From: CALBTQ01 sp036725605
GTDB taxonomy: Bacteria; Lernaellota; Lernaellaia; Lernaellales; Lernaellaceae
Direction of reading: 5' to 3'
Assembly: GCA_036725605.1 (NCBI GenBank)
Contig: DAIMDW010000005.1
Coordinates: 62,001-126,000, forward strand
DNA: 64,000 nt
Shown: one piece after another, positions 8,900 to 16,943 of the stretch
How the letters are laid out: every line of letters begins with the position of its first letter
Position numbering within the stretch: position 1 is the stretch's first letter
Notes under the pieces: generated by a model
Told to the model about the DNA's origin: nothing
Database searches by the model: none
What the model saw: only the letters and a program-made list of their open reading frames with translations
Translations under genes and position numbers: made by a program

Positions 8900-9376
8900 A
8901 TGGCTAGCGTGGATATTAACCAAATTTTAGCGAAGTACGCGAACGCAGGTAGAGATGCGCTGATCCCGCTCCTTCAGGAAGTGCAAGAGTCGTACGGATA
9001 CCTGTCGCGTGACGCCGTGATTCAGATCGGGCGTCAACTCAACCTCCCCGTCTCCAAGATTTACGGGGTGGCCACCTTTTACAATCAGTTCCGCTTCCAT
9101 GCCCCGGGCAAATTCCATGTCCAGGTGTGTCGCGGGACGGCGTGTCACGTAAAGGGTTCCGCCGGCGTGCTGGAGGCGATCAAACGTCATTTAAAGATCG
9201 AGCCGGGCCAGACCACCCGCGACGGTATGTTCAGCTTGGAAATCGTGGCCTGTATTGGGGTCTGCGGATTGGCCCCGGTCATCCGCGTCGGCGAGGAAGT
9301 CTATGCTGAAGTCACCCCGGACAAAGTGAAGCGAATTCTGAATTCTTATCGCCGGAAGGAAGCCGCCAATGAGTGA
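8900..9376 (+). CDS. hydC: NAD-linked [FeFe]-hydrogenase gamma subunit (NuoE-like, [2Fe-2S])
   Basis: The 158-residue protein has a helical N-terminus and a thioredoxin-like [2Fe-2S] domain with four ligand cysteines, Cys77, Cys82, Cys118 and Cys122 (CRGTAC and CIGVC). NuoE of complex I and HydC of trimeric [FeFe] hydrogenases share this fold. The adjacent catalytic hydrogenase gene decides for HydC. In characterised HydABC enzymes this subunit helps electrons pass between the flavin subunit and the rest of the complex. A strong AAGGAG precedes the start, and the gene overlaps the next by 8 bases, implying translational coupling. Confidence 0.9.
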   Translation: MASVDINQILAKYANAGRDALIPLLQEVQESYGYLSRDAVIQIGRQLNLPVSKIYGVATFYNQFRFHAPGKFHVQVCRGTACHVKGSAGVLEAIKRHLKIEPGQTTRDGMFSLEIVACIGVCGLAPVIRVGEEVYAEVTPDKVKRILNSYRRKEAANE

Positions 9377-11369
9377 GTTGTTGTTCAATCGATTTGGAGA
9401 AGGCTGCTGGCATCAGACGCAAAAGCCCTGCCCGGATCTGGTGGATTGTCTGCGGGAAGGTCCCAAGTGTCAGCAAAACGAAGAGAAAAAAGCCGAGTAC
9501 GCCAAGCTGATGGCGGTGTATCGCCGCGATACAATTGCCAAGCCGGTTATTTACCTGGGCATGGGGACCTGCGGCCTGGGCGCCGGCGCCGGTAAAACGT
9601 TGGCGGCCATCAAAGCGTACCTGAACGAAAAGGCGATCGACGCGGACGTCGTCGAGGTCGGCTGCATCGGCATGTGCAGCGCCGAACCGCTGATGGACGT
9701 GCAGTTGCCCGGCCGCACCCGCGTGGGCTTTACGCATGTGACCGAAGACAAGGTCGCCGCGTTGCTCGACGGTGCGCTCAAGGGCGAGTTCGACCGCGAA
9801 GCTCTGCTGGGCCAGCTCAAACCCCAGCACGACGGCATCAAGGCGTGGGACGACCTGCCGTTCATGGAGGATCATGATTTCTTCAAGCCGCAGACCCGCT
9901 GGGTGCTGGTCAATTGCGGTTTGATCGATCCGGGTTCCATCGAAGAGTACATCTCCCGCGGCGGTTACACGGCGCTGGCCAAGGTGCTCAAGTCGATGAC
10001 CCAGCAGGAAGTGTGCGCCGAAGTCGAAACCAGCGGCCTGCGCGGTCGCGGCGGCGCCGGCTTCCCCGCCGGCACCAAATGGAAGTTCGCCCTGCGCGAA
10101 AGCAGCAATCAGAAATACTTCATCTGCAACGCCGACGAAGGCGACCCCGGCGCGTTCATGGACCGCGCGGTTATCGAAGGCGATCCGCACCGGATGCTGG
10201 AAGGGATGATCATCGGCGCGTACGCGATCGGGGCCGACAAGGCGTACGTTTACATCCGCGCCGAATACCCGCTGGCGATCAAGCGCCTGGCCGCGGCGAT
10301 CGAACAGGCCAAGGCTTACGGGCTGCTGGGCGAGAACATTCTGGACAGCGGCTTCAATCTGAAGGTCATCATCAAGCAGGGCGCCGGCGCGTTTGTGTGC
10401 GGCGAGGAAACGGCGTTGATCCACAGCGTCGAGGGCAAACGCGGCATGCCGCGGCCTCGTCCGCCGTTCCCGGCCGTTTCCGGCGCGTTCGAAAAGCCGA
10501 CGATCATCAACAACGTCGAAACGCTGGCCAACATCGCCTCAATCATCAACAACGGCGCGAGCTGGTTCAACGCGATCGGCACGGAAAGAAGCAAAGGCAC
10601 GAAAGTCTTCGCGTTGTCGGGCAAAGTCAACCGCACCGGCCTGGTCGAAGTGGCCATGGGCACCACCGTGCGCCAGATCATCGAGGAAATCGGCGGCGGC
10701 ATCGGCAACGGCAAGGCCTTCAAGGCCGTGCAGATGGGCGGTCCGTCGGGCGGTTGCATCCCGCAACAGCACATGGACATCGAAATCGACTACGACTCGC
10801 TCAAGAAGGTCGGCGCGATCATGGGCTCGGGCGGCATGGTCGTGATGGATGAAGACAACTGCATGGTCGACGTGGCCAAGTTCTTCATGGACTTCATTCA
10901 GCGTGAAAGCTGCGGCAAGTGCATTCCCTGCCGCGAAGGCACCAAGCGGATGCTCGAAATCCTCAAGGCCATCACCCGTGCGCGGCGCACCGAGGGCGGC
11001 TTCCAGGCGCTGGAACGCTTCAAGGGCATCATGTACCTGCAGAAGCTGGCCGAAGTGATCCAGGATTGCAGCCTGTGCGCCCTGGGTCAGACGGCGCCCA
11101 ATCCCGTGCTGTCGACCCTGCGCTGGTTCCACGACGAGTACGAAGCGCACATCTTCGATCGCAAATGCCCGGCGGGCGTGTGCACCGAGCTGCTCATCTA
11201 CGATATCGACGCCGAAAAATGCACGGGGTGCACCGCGTGCGCCACTCAGTGCCCGGCGGAGGCGATCATGGGCAAACCCAAGACGCCGCATTACATCGTG
11301 CAAGACAAGTGCATTGGCTGCGGTTCCTGTCTGACGACATGCCGCTTTGACGCCATCACGGCGAGCTAG
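9369..11369 (+). CDS. hydB: NAD-linked [FeFe]-hydrogenase beta subunit (NuoF-like flavoprotein)
   Basis: The 666-residue flavoprotein is the NAD(H) and FMN subunit. Its order is: a Cys-rich N-terminal stretch (CWHQTQKPCPDLVDC), a thioredoxin-like [2Fe-2S] domain (GTCGLGAG, CIGMCSAEP), the NADH/FMN-binding region (GRGGAGFPAGTKW and CGEETALIHS), an SLBB region, a NuoF-type [4Fe-4S] site (ESCGKCIPCREGTKR with a later CSLC), and two C-terminal [4Fe-4S] ferredoxin motifs (CTGCTACATQCP, CIGCGSCLTTC). The extra ferredoxin tail is typical of HydB of bifurcating hydrogenases and not of NuoF. In such enzymes this subunit is proposed to host flavin-based electron bifurcation between NADH, ferredoxin and H2. 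Confidence 0.92.
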   Translation: MSELLFNRFGEGCWHQTQKPCPDLVDCLREGPKCQQNEEKKAEYAKLMAVYRRDTIAKPVIYLGMGTCGLGAGAGKTLAAIKAYLNEKAIDADVVEVGCIGMCSAEPLMDVQLPGRTRVGFTHVTEDKVAALLDGALKGEFDREALLGQLKPQHDGIKAWDDLPFMEDHDFFKPQTRWVLVNCGLIDPGSIEEYISRGGYTALAKVLKSMTQQEVCAEVETSGLRGRGGAGFPAGTKWKFALRESSNQKYFICNADEGDPGAFMDRAVIEGDPHRMLEGMIIGAYAIGADKAYVYIRAEYPLAIKRLAAAIEQAKAYGLLGENILDSGFNLKVIIKQGAGAFVCGEETALIHSVEGKRGMPRPRPPFPAVSGAFEKPTIINNVETLANIASIINNGASWFNAIGTERSKGTKVFALSGKVNRTGLVEVAMGTTVRQIIEEIGGGIGNGKAFKAVQMGGPSGGCIPQQHMDIEIDYDSLKKVGAIMGSGGMVVMDEDNCMVDVAKFFMDFIQRESCGKCIPCREGTKRMLEILKAITRARRTEGGFQALERFKGIMYLQKLAEVIQDCSLCALGQTAPNPVLSTLRWFHDEYEAHIFDRKCPAGVCTELLIYDIDAEKCTGCTACATQCPAEAIMGKPKTPHYIVQDKCIGCGSCLTTCRFDAITAS

Positions 11370-11384
11370 AGTGAGGAGCTGATC

Positions 11385-13106
11385 ATGTTCGAAATCGAAG
11401 TCAATGGAAAGATGATCGAAGCCAAGCCCGGGGAGATGCTGCTTTCCACCTTGCGGCGCAACGGCATCAACGTGCCGACCCTGTGCCACATGGAAGGCCT
11501 GGCCCCCACCGGCGCGTGCCGTTTGTGCGTCGTCGAAGTGGAAGGGCGTCCGGGACTTATTCCCAGTTGTTCATTCCCCGTGATCGAAGGCTTGAAGGTA
11601 AAAACCCATTCGCCGCGCGCCATGCGCGCCCGGCGCACCATCGTCGAATTGTTGCTGGCCAACCATCCGGACGAGTGCCTGTACTGTTCGCGCAACAACA
11701 ATTGCGAACTGCAGAGCCTCGCCGCCGAGTTGGGCGTGGACCAGCGGTTGTATTCGGGCAGCAAGAACGATTACAAGATCGACGCATCCAGCCCCTCGAT
11801 CGTGCGCGACCCCGCCAAGTGCATCCTGTGCGGCAAGTGCGTGCGCGTGTGCGAGGAAGTGCAGGGCGTCTCGGCGATCGATTTCACGTTCCGCGGCAGC
11901 TCCTCCATCGTGGGCACGGCGTTCGGCCAGGGCCTGAACGTGTCGAGCTGCGTCAATTGCGGCCAGTGCATTCTGGTCTGTCCGACCGGCGCGTTGTCCG
12001 AACGCAACAGCATCAAAGACGTGCTCGCCGCGCTGGAAGATCCGAGCAAGACCGTCGTCGTGCAGCACGCCCCGGCCGTGTCGGTCACCCTGGGCGAGTT
12101 GCTGGGCCTCAAGCCGGGCAAGGACGTCATGGGCATCATGACCGCCGCGTTCCGCAAGCTCGGCTTCGACAAGGCGTTCGACACCTGCTTCACCGCCGAC
12201 CTGACGATCATGGAGGAAGGCTCGGAGTTGGTGCAGCGGATCAAAACCGGCGGCACGTTGCCGATGTTCACCTCCTGCTCGCCGGGCTGGATCAAGTTCA
12301 TCGAGCAGTTCTATCCCGAATATCTGCCCAACGTGTCGAGCTGCAAGAGCCCGCAGCAGATGATGGGCGCGGTCATCAAGAGTTACTGGGCCGAGAAGAC
12401 GGGCGTGGATCCGCGCGACATCTACAGCGTTTCGATCATGCCCTGCACGGCCAAGAAATTCGAAGCCGGCCGGCCGGAAATGGGCCGGGGCGGCGTGCCC
12501 GACATCGACGCCGTGCTCACCACCCGTGAACTGGCGCAGATGATCCGCATGCGCGGCGTGGACATCCATGCCCTCGAACCGGAAGACGCCGATACCCCCT
12601 TTGGCGAACGCAGCAGTGCGGGTAAACTATTCGGCGCGACCGGCGGCGTGATGGAGGCGGCGATCCGCAGCGCCTACTATCTGATCACCGGCGAGGAACT
12701 GGAACATTTGAAGGTGACCGCGGTCCGCGGCCTCAAAGGCGTCAAGGAAGCCAAGGTGAAAATCGGCGACCTGGAAGTCGGCGTGGCGGTGGTCAGTGGT
12801 TTGATGAATGCGCGCGAGTTGATCGAGCAGATCAAGGCCGGGCGCAACGACCTGCATTTCATCGAAGTCATGTGCTGCCCCGGCGGTTGTATCAGCGGCG
12901 GTGGGCAGCCGGTCGGCGTATCCGTCGATGCGGTGCAGGCGCGCATGCGGGCCTTGTATCAGATCGACCGCGACGAGGACTTGCGCGTGTCGCACAAAAA
13001 CAAATGGGTGCAGCGGCTGTACGAAGAGTTCCTCGGCGAGCCCTTGGGACACAAGAGTCACGAACTGCTGCATACCAAGTACAACAAACGCGACGTCATC
13101 TTTTGA
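11385..13106 (+). CDS. hydA: [FeFe] hydrogenase catalytic subunit
   Basis: The 573-residue enzyme carries the H-cluster that interconverts protons and H2. An N-terminal [2Fe-2S] domain (Cys34, 45, 48, 62) is followed by the His-ligated [4Fe-4S] site (His94, Cys98, 101, 107), two ferredoxin clusters (Cys146-156 and 189-199) and the H domain. The H domain shows L1 TSCSPGW (Cys298), L2 MPCTAKK (Cys353) and L3 CCPGGCISGGG (Cys498, Cys502). Ser299 sits where prototypical enzymes have the proton-relay cysteine. The gene is third in an operon with NuoE/NuoF-like partners, which supports an NAD-dependent, probably bifurcating group A enzyme. No HydEFG maturases are encoded in the window. Confidence 0.95.
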   Translation: MFEIEVNGKMIEAKPGEMLLSTLRRNGINVPTLCHMEGLAPTGACRLCVVEVEGRPGLIPSCSFPVIEGLKVKTHSPRAMRARRTIVELLLANHPDECLYCSRNNNCELQSLAAELGVDQRLYSGSKNDYKIDASSPSIVRDPAKCILCGKCVRVCEEVQGVSAIDFTFRGSSSIVGTAFGQGLNVSSCVNCGQCILVCPTGALSERNSIKDVLAALEDPSKTVVVQHAPAVSVTLGELLGLKPGKDVMGIMTAAFRKLGFDKAFDTCFTADLTIMEEGSELVQRIKTGGTLPMFTSCSPGWIKFIEQFYPEYLPNVSSCKSPQQMMGAVIKSYWAEKTGVDPRDIYSVSIMPCTAKKFEAGRPEMGRGGVPDIDAVLTTRELAQMIRMRGVDIHALEPEDADTPFGERSSAGKLFGATGGVMEAAIRSAYYLITGEELEHLKVTAVRGLKGVKEAKVKIGDLEVGVAVVSGLMNARELIEQIKAGRNDLHFIEVMCCPGGCISGGGQPVGVSVDAVQARMRALYQIDRDEDLRVSHKNKWVQRLYEEFLGEPLGHKSHELLHTKYNKRDVIF

Positions 13107-13123
13107 CGCGCTAGGGTAAGACG

Positions 13124-15214
13124 ATGCACCAGGCAGTGGCCTTTCGCTTGATTACGACGATTCCGGAGCGGTGCCGGCAATGCTACACCTGCATCCGTGA
13201 ATGTCCCGCCAAGGCGATTTCCATCTCCAGCGGACAGGCCGAGGTGCTGCCCGACCGGTGCATCGGTTGCGGCAATTGCGTACGCGTGTGCAGCCAGGGC
13301 GCCAAGAAGGTGCTCAATTCGATTCCCGAAGTCGAAATGCTGTTGGCTTCCGGCCTGAAAACGGCCGCGATCGTGGCGCCCAGCTTCCCGGCGGAATTCC
13401 CCGATCTCGATTACGAGATCGTCGTGGGGATGATCCGGGCGCTGGGCTTCACCTTCGTCAACGAAGTCGCCTTCGGCGCGGACCTGGTCGCCGACCGCTA
13501 CAACAAGCTGCTGCAGCAAAAGGGTGATCAACAATACATCGCCGTGAATTGTCCGGCGGTGATGGGATTCGTCGAACGTTACTATCCCGGCTCGGTGGGC
13601 AACCTGGCCCCGATCGTCTCGCCGATGGTCGCCACCGCCCGCGCTCTGCGCGAACTGCGCGGACACGGTCTGCGGATCGTGTTCATCGGCCCGTGCGTGG
13701 CCAAAAAGGCCGAAGCGTACGGCGAGTATTCGGAAAGCGAAGTGGAAGCCGCGCTCACGTTTGTCGAATTGCGCGAGATGTTCGAGAAAAAGGGCATTAC
13801 GCCCGAGAGCGTCACGCCAAACGATTTCGACCCGCCGCACGGCGGCGTGGGCGCGTTGTTCCCCATCAGCCGCGGCATGTTGCAGGCGGCCGAAGTCGAA
13901 GAGGATCTGCTGACCGGCGATATCGTCACCGCCGAAGGACGGCGCGATTTCGTCGAGGCGATCCGCGAATTCGACTCGGGCGACCTGAACGTCAAACTGC
14001 TCGAGGTCCTGGCCTGTCCCGGCTGCATCATGGGCCCGGGCATGAAGACGCACCTGCCGCTGTTCCGCCGCCGCAGCCGGGTCAGCAAGTATGCCCGCAA
14101 CAAACTGAAACGGTTGGACATGGATCGCTGGCGCGAAAACATGAAACGCCTGGAGGATCTCGATCTGCGCCTGCGCTTCGCCCATCCGTACCGCAACCAG
14201 AACCTGTATAGCTGGTTCTACAGTCCGATGTTCAGCGATTACGATCTGCGTCGTCAGTTCTCGTTGGACGATCAACAGATGCTCATGCCCTCGTCCGAGG
14301 AGTTGATCAAGATTCTGCAGCGCATGGGCAAGTTCCAACCCGAAGACGAACTGAACTGCGGCGCCTGCGGTTACGATACGTGCCGCGAGCACGCCATCGC
14401 CATCTACAAAGGGCTGGCCGAATCCGAAATGTGCCTGCCCTACACGATCGAGCAGCTCCGCAAGATCGTCGGCGAACTGGACATCTCCAACAAGCAGTTG
14501 GCGCGCACCCAGCAACAGCTCATTCAATCCGAAAAGCTGGCCAGCATGGGCCAATTGGCCGCGGGCGTCGCCCACGAGGTGAACAACCCCCTGGGCGTCG
14601 TGCTGATGTACGCGCACATCCTGCTCGAGGAATGCCCGACCGACAACAAGATCTACAAGGATCTCGAATTGATCGTGCACCAGGCCGATCGTTGCAAGAA
14701 GATCGTGGCCAACCTGTTGGATTTCGCGCGGCAAAACCGCGTGGTCCTATTGCCGACCAGCATCAACGAGATCATCGCCCTGGCGCTGGCCGCCATGCCC
14801 GCGCCGGCGGGGATCGAATCCGAGTTCGTCAGCGACGTGGACAATGCGGTCGCCGAACTCGACAAGGACCAGATGCAACAGGTGATCGCCAATCTGATCA
14901 GCAACGCCTATGCGGCGATGGAGGAAAATGGTGGGAAACTGACGGTGCGCACCGAGGGGGATGCGGAACGGGTCCGTTTGTCGGTCTCCGACACGGGCAC
15001 CGGCATTCCCAAGGAGAATTTGCACAAGATTTTTGAGCCGTTTTTCACGACCAAGAAAATGGGCAAAGGCACCGGCTTGGGATTGGCAGTCACCTACGGC
15101 ATCGTTAAAATGCACCGCGGCGACATCAGTGTGAAATCCAATGCCGATCCCAGCGTTGGGCCCACGGGCACCACGATTACCGTGACGTTACCCCGGCAAG
15201 GTCAACAAGTATGA
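13124..15214 (+). CDS. Ferredoxin / sensory [FeFe]-hydrogenase-like / Fe-S / histidine kinase fusion
   Basis: The 696-residue cytoplasmic protein appears to be an H2- or redox-sensing kinase. Residues 10-65 hold two [4Fe-4S] motifs (CRQCYTCIREC and CIGCGNCVRVC). Residues 80-310 resemble the hydrogenase C-terminal domain with altered H-cluster motifs: NCPAV (Cys143), GPCVAKK (Cys191) and a shortened CPGC (Cys298, Cys301). Residues 412-437 form an Fe-S domain of the RnfB/CODH type (C-x2-C-x4-C-x16-C). After a short coiled region comes a HisKA domain with phosphorylatable His484 (AHEVNNPLG) and a HATPase with DTGTGI and GTGLGLAV. It follows hydA by 17 bases. I recall histidine-kinase-linked putative sensory hydrogenases (group C in HydDB); assignment is by architecture. 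Confidence 0.87.
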   Translation: MHQAVAFRLITTIPERCRQCYTCIRECPAKAISISSGQAEVLPDRCIGCGNCVRVCSQGAKKVLNSIPEVEMLLASGLKTAAIVAPSFPAEFPDLDYEIVVGMIRALGFTFVNEVAFGADLVADRYNKLLQQKGDQQYIAVNCPAVMGFVERYYPGSVGNLAPIVSPMVATARALRELRGHGLRIVFIGPCVAKKAEAYGEYSESEVEAALTFVELREMFEKKGITPESVTPNDFDPPHGGVGALFPISRGMLQAAEVEEDLLTGDIVTAEGRRDFVEAIREFDSGDLNVKLLEVLACPGCIMGPGMKTHLPLFRRRSRVSKYARNKLKRLDMDRWRENMKRLEDLDLRLRFAHPYRNQNLYSWFYSPMFSDYDLRRQFSLDDQQMLMPSSEELIKILQRMGKFQPEDELNCGACGYDTCREHAIAIYKGLAESEMCLPYTIEQLRKIVGELDISNKQLARTQQQLIQSEKLASMGQLAAGVAHEVNNPLGVVLMYAHILLEECPTDNKIYKDLELIVHQADRCKKIVANLLDFARQNRVVLLPTSINEIIALALAAMPAPAGIESEFVSDVDNAVAELDKDQMQQVIANLISNAYAAMEENGGKLTVRTEGDAERVRLSVSDTGTGIPKENLHKIFEPFFTTKKMGKGTGLGLAVTYGIVKMHRGDISVKSNADPSVGPTGTTITVTLPRQGQQV

Positions 15215-15297
15215 GGATGACAGCGCGGGACCGCCGGCCGGGCCACGTGGTGAACAAACGAAATCATTAACTTTCGCTAGTGATAAGGCAGGGAACA

Positions 15298-15693
15298 ATG
15301 GAACCGACAAAGAAAACCGTGCTGGTAGTGGACGATGATCTGGATTATCTCACGCAGATGCAGATGCAGTTGGAAGCCGACAACTTCAAAGTGATCACCG
15401 CCGAAAGTCAGGCCGAAGCCGAACAACTGCTGCAGGATCTGCGGCCGGACCTGGCCATCGTCGATTTGATGATGGAAAACATGGACGGCGGATTTGTGCT
15501 ATGTTACCGCATCAAGAAAAAGGATCCGACGATTCCGGTGATCATGGTGACCGCGGTCTCCAGCGAAACCGGCATCGAGTTCAGCAACGCGGCCGAGGAG
15601 GAGAAATCCTGGCTCAAGGCCGACGCGCTGCTGACCAAGCCGATCCGCTATGAGCAACTCAAACGTGAGATCGAAAATCTCATGGGAGCTTAG
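15298..15693 (+). CDS. Single-domain response regulator
   Basis: The 131-residue protein is a lone receiver domain. It has the acidic pocket (VLVVDDDLDYL), the phosphoacceptor Asp in AIVDLMMENMDG, a conserved Thr in MVTAVS and Lys in LTKPI. No DNA-binding or enzymatic output domain is attached, so it probably relays phosphate or controls a partner by contact, like CheY or Spo0F. The ATG at 15298 is preferred over the GTG at 15280 because GCAGGGA precedes it. It lies 83 bases after the sensor kinase gene and 5 bases before the next kinase, consistent with one signalling operon. Confidence 0.85.
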   Translation: MEPTKKTVLVVDDDLDYLTQMQMQLEADNFKVITAESQAEAEQLLQDLRPDLAIVDLMMENMDGGFVLCYRIKKKDPTIPVIMVTAVSSETGIEFSNAAEEEKSWLKADALLTKPIRYEQLKREIENLMGA

Positions 15694-15698
15694 ACCGG

Positions 15699-16850
15699 TT
15701 GAAGAATTTAAAGATCCTGGTTTGCGATGATGAATTCGGTATGCGGATGGCGGTGGCTCGTGCGCTCGCGGAATTCACGATTCAAGTTCCTGATGTGGAA
15801 GGACAAGTGCACTTCGACATCTCCCAAGCAGGCAGTGGTGAGGATGCTTTGGAGATGTTGGCGAACGATCCCGTGGACATCCTGCTGCTCGATCACAAGC
15901 TCCCCGGAATCTCCGGACTCGACGTTCTTGCTGATGTGGCCGAAAAGTACAAAGACACGCTCACGATCATGATCACCGCCTACGCGTCGCTGGAAACGGC
16001 TATCACAGCGACCAAACGTGGCGCATACGACTTTCTCGCGAAGCCGTTTACCCCGGACGAACTCAAGGCCGCCATCCGCAAATCCGCAATTCATCTGACT
16101 CTGCAACGCCAGGCTCGTAAGCTGGCTGAAGAAAAACGCCAGGTGCGCTTCCAGTTGATCAGCGTGGTTGCGCACGAACTCAAGGCGCCGCTGGGAGCCA
16201 TTGAAGGCTATCTCTATTTGTTGCGCGACAAACCGCTGGGCGCGGACATCGGCGCCTACGACAAGGCGGTGTCGCGCAGCATCGAGCGCCTGACCGGCAT
16301 GCGCAAGTTGATCACCGACCTGCTGGATCTGACCCGCATCGAGTCGGGACAGAAAAAGCGCGAGCTGGCCGAGGTCGACGCGCGCGAGGTCGTCAAGACG
16401 GCCATCGAAACCGTGCAGCCCGACGCCGACGCGCGTCGCATCGCCATCACGCTGCACGCCGACGCGCCGGTCATGATCAACGCCGATCCGGGCGAACTGG
16501 AGATCGTCTGCAACAACCTGCTGACCAACGCCGTCAAGTACAACAAGGACGACGGCAAGGTCGACGTTACGCTGACCGACGCCGACGATCATCTGACCAT
16601 CGAGGTCAAGGACACCGGCATCGGCATGAAGCCCGAAGACGTGCAACGGTTGTTCGGCGACTTCGTGCGCATCAAGACCAAGGAAACGCGGCAGATCCCC
16701 GGCAGCGGTTTGGGGCTGTCGATCCTCAAGAAGATTTCGCAGCTCTACCAAGGCGGCGTGAACGTCGCCAGCGAGTACGGCGAGGGTACGACCTTCACCG
16801 TGATGCTCAAAAAGCTGCCGCTGCCGCAGGACGACGAAACGGAAAATTGA
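15699..16850 (+). CDS. Receiver-histidine kinase hybrid
   Basis: The 383-residue cytoplasmic protein has an N-terminal receiver (ILVCDDEFG, phosphoacceptor in ILLLDHKLPG, KPFTPDEL) followed by HisKA with VVAHELKAPLGAI and a HATPase domain (DTGIGM, GSGLGLSIL). It has no transmembrane segment. The start is a TTG preceded by GGGAG at about 10 bases, 5 bases after the stop of the upstream receiver. Receiver-first kinases usually act inside a phosphorelay. Here the relay probably runs from the upstream hydrogenase-like kinase through the single receiver. No transcription factor is encoded with them apart from rex, so the final output is not visible. Confidence 0.85.
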   Translation: MKNLKILVCDDEFGMRMAVARALAEFTIQVPDVEGQVHFDISQAGSGEDALEMLANDPVDILLLDHKLPGISGLDVLADVAEKYKDTLTIMITAYASLETAITATKRGAYDFLAKPFTPDELKAAIRKSAIHLTLQRQARKLAEEKRQVRFQLISVVAHELKAPLGAIEGYLYLLRDKPLGADIGAYDKAVSRSIERLTGMRKLITDLLDLTRIESGQKKRELAEVDAREVVKTAIETVQPDADARRIAITLHADAPVMINADPGELEIVCNNLLTNAVKYNKDDGKVDVTLTDADDHLTIEVKDTGIGMKPEDVQRLFGDFVRIKTKETRQIPGSGLGLSILKKISQLYQGGVNVASEYGEGTTFTVMLKKLPLPQDDETEN

Positions 16851-16881
16851 ACGCGCTGAGCGTTCTTTTGGGCAGATGGGG

Positions 16882-16918
16882 GAACGGGCCGTGTCAGGCG
16901 GCCCGTTCTTGATTTTAA
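16882..16918 (+). terminator. Rho-independent terminator closing the hydrogenase/signalling operon
   Basis: GAACGGGCCG pairs perfectly with CGGCCCGTTC around a 7-base loop and is followed by TTGATTTT. It sits 32 bases after the stop of the receiver-kinase gene. Confidence 0.85.
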
Positions 16919-16943
16919 GAATCGTTTCCGTCAAATTGTTCCG

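Noticed and set aside
8900..11369. NuoE/NuoF of respiratory complex I
   Set aside because: No other nuo genes follow, the flavoprotein carries an extra two-cluster ferredoxin tail, and the catalytic hydrogenase gene is next.
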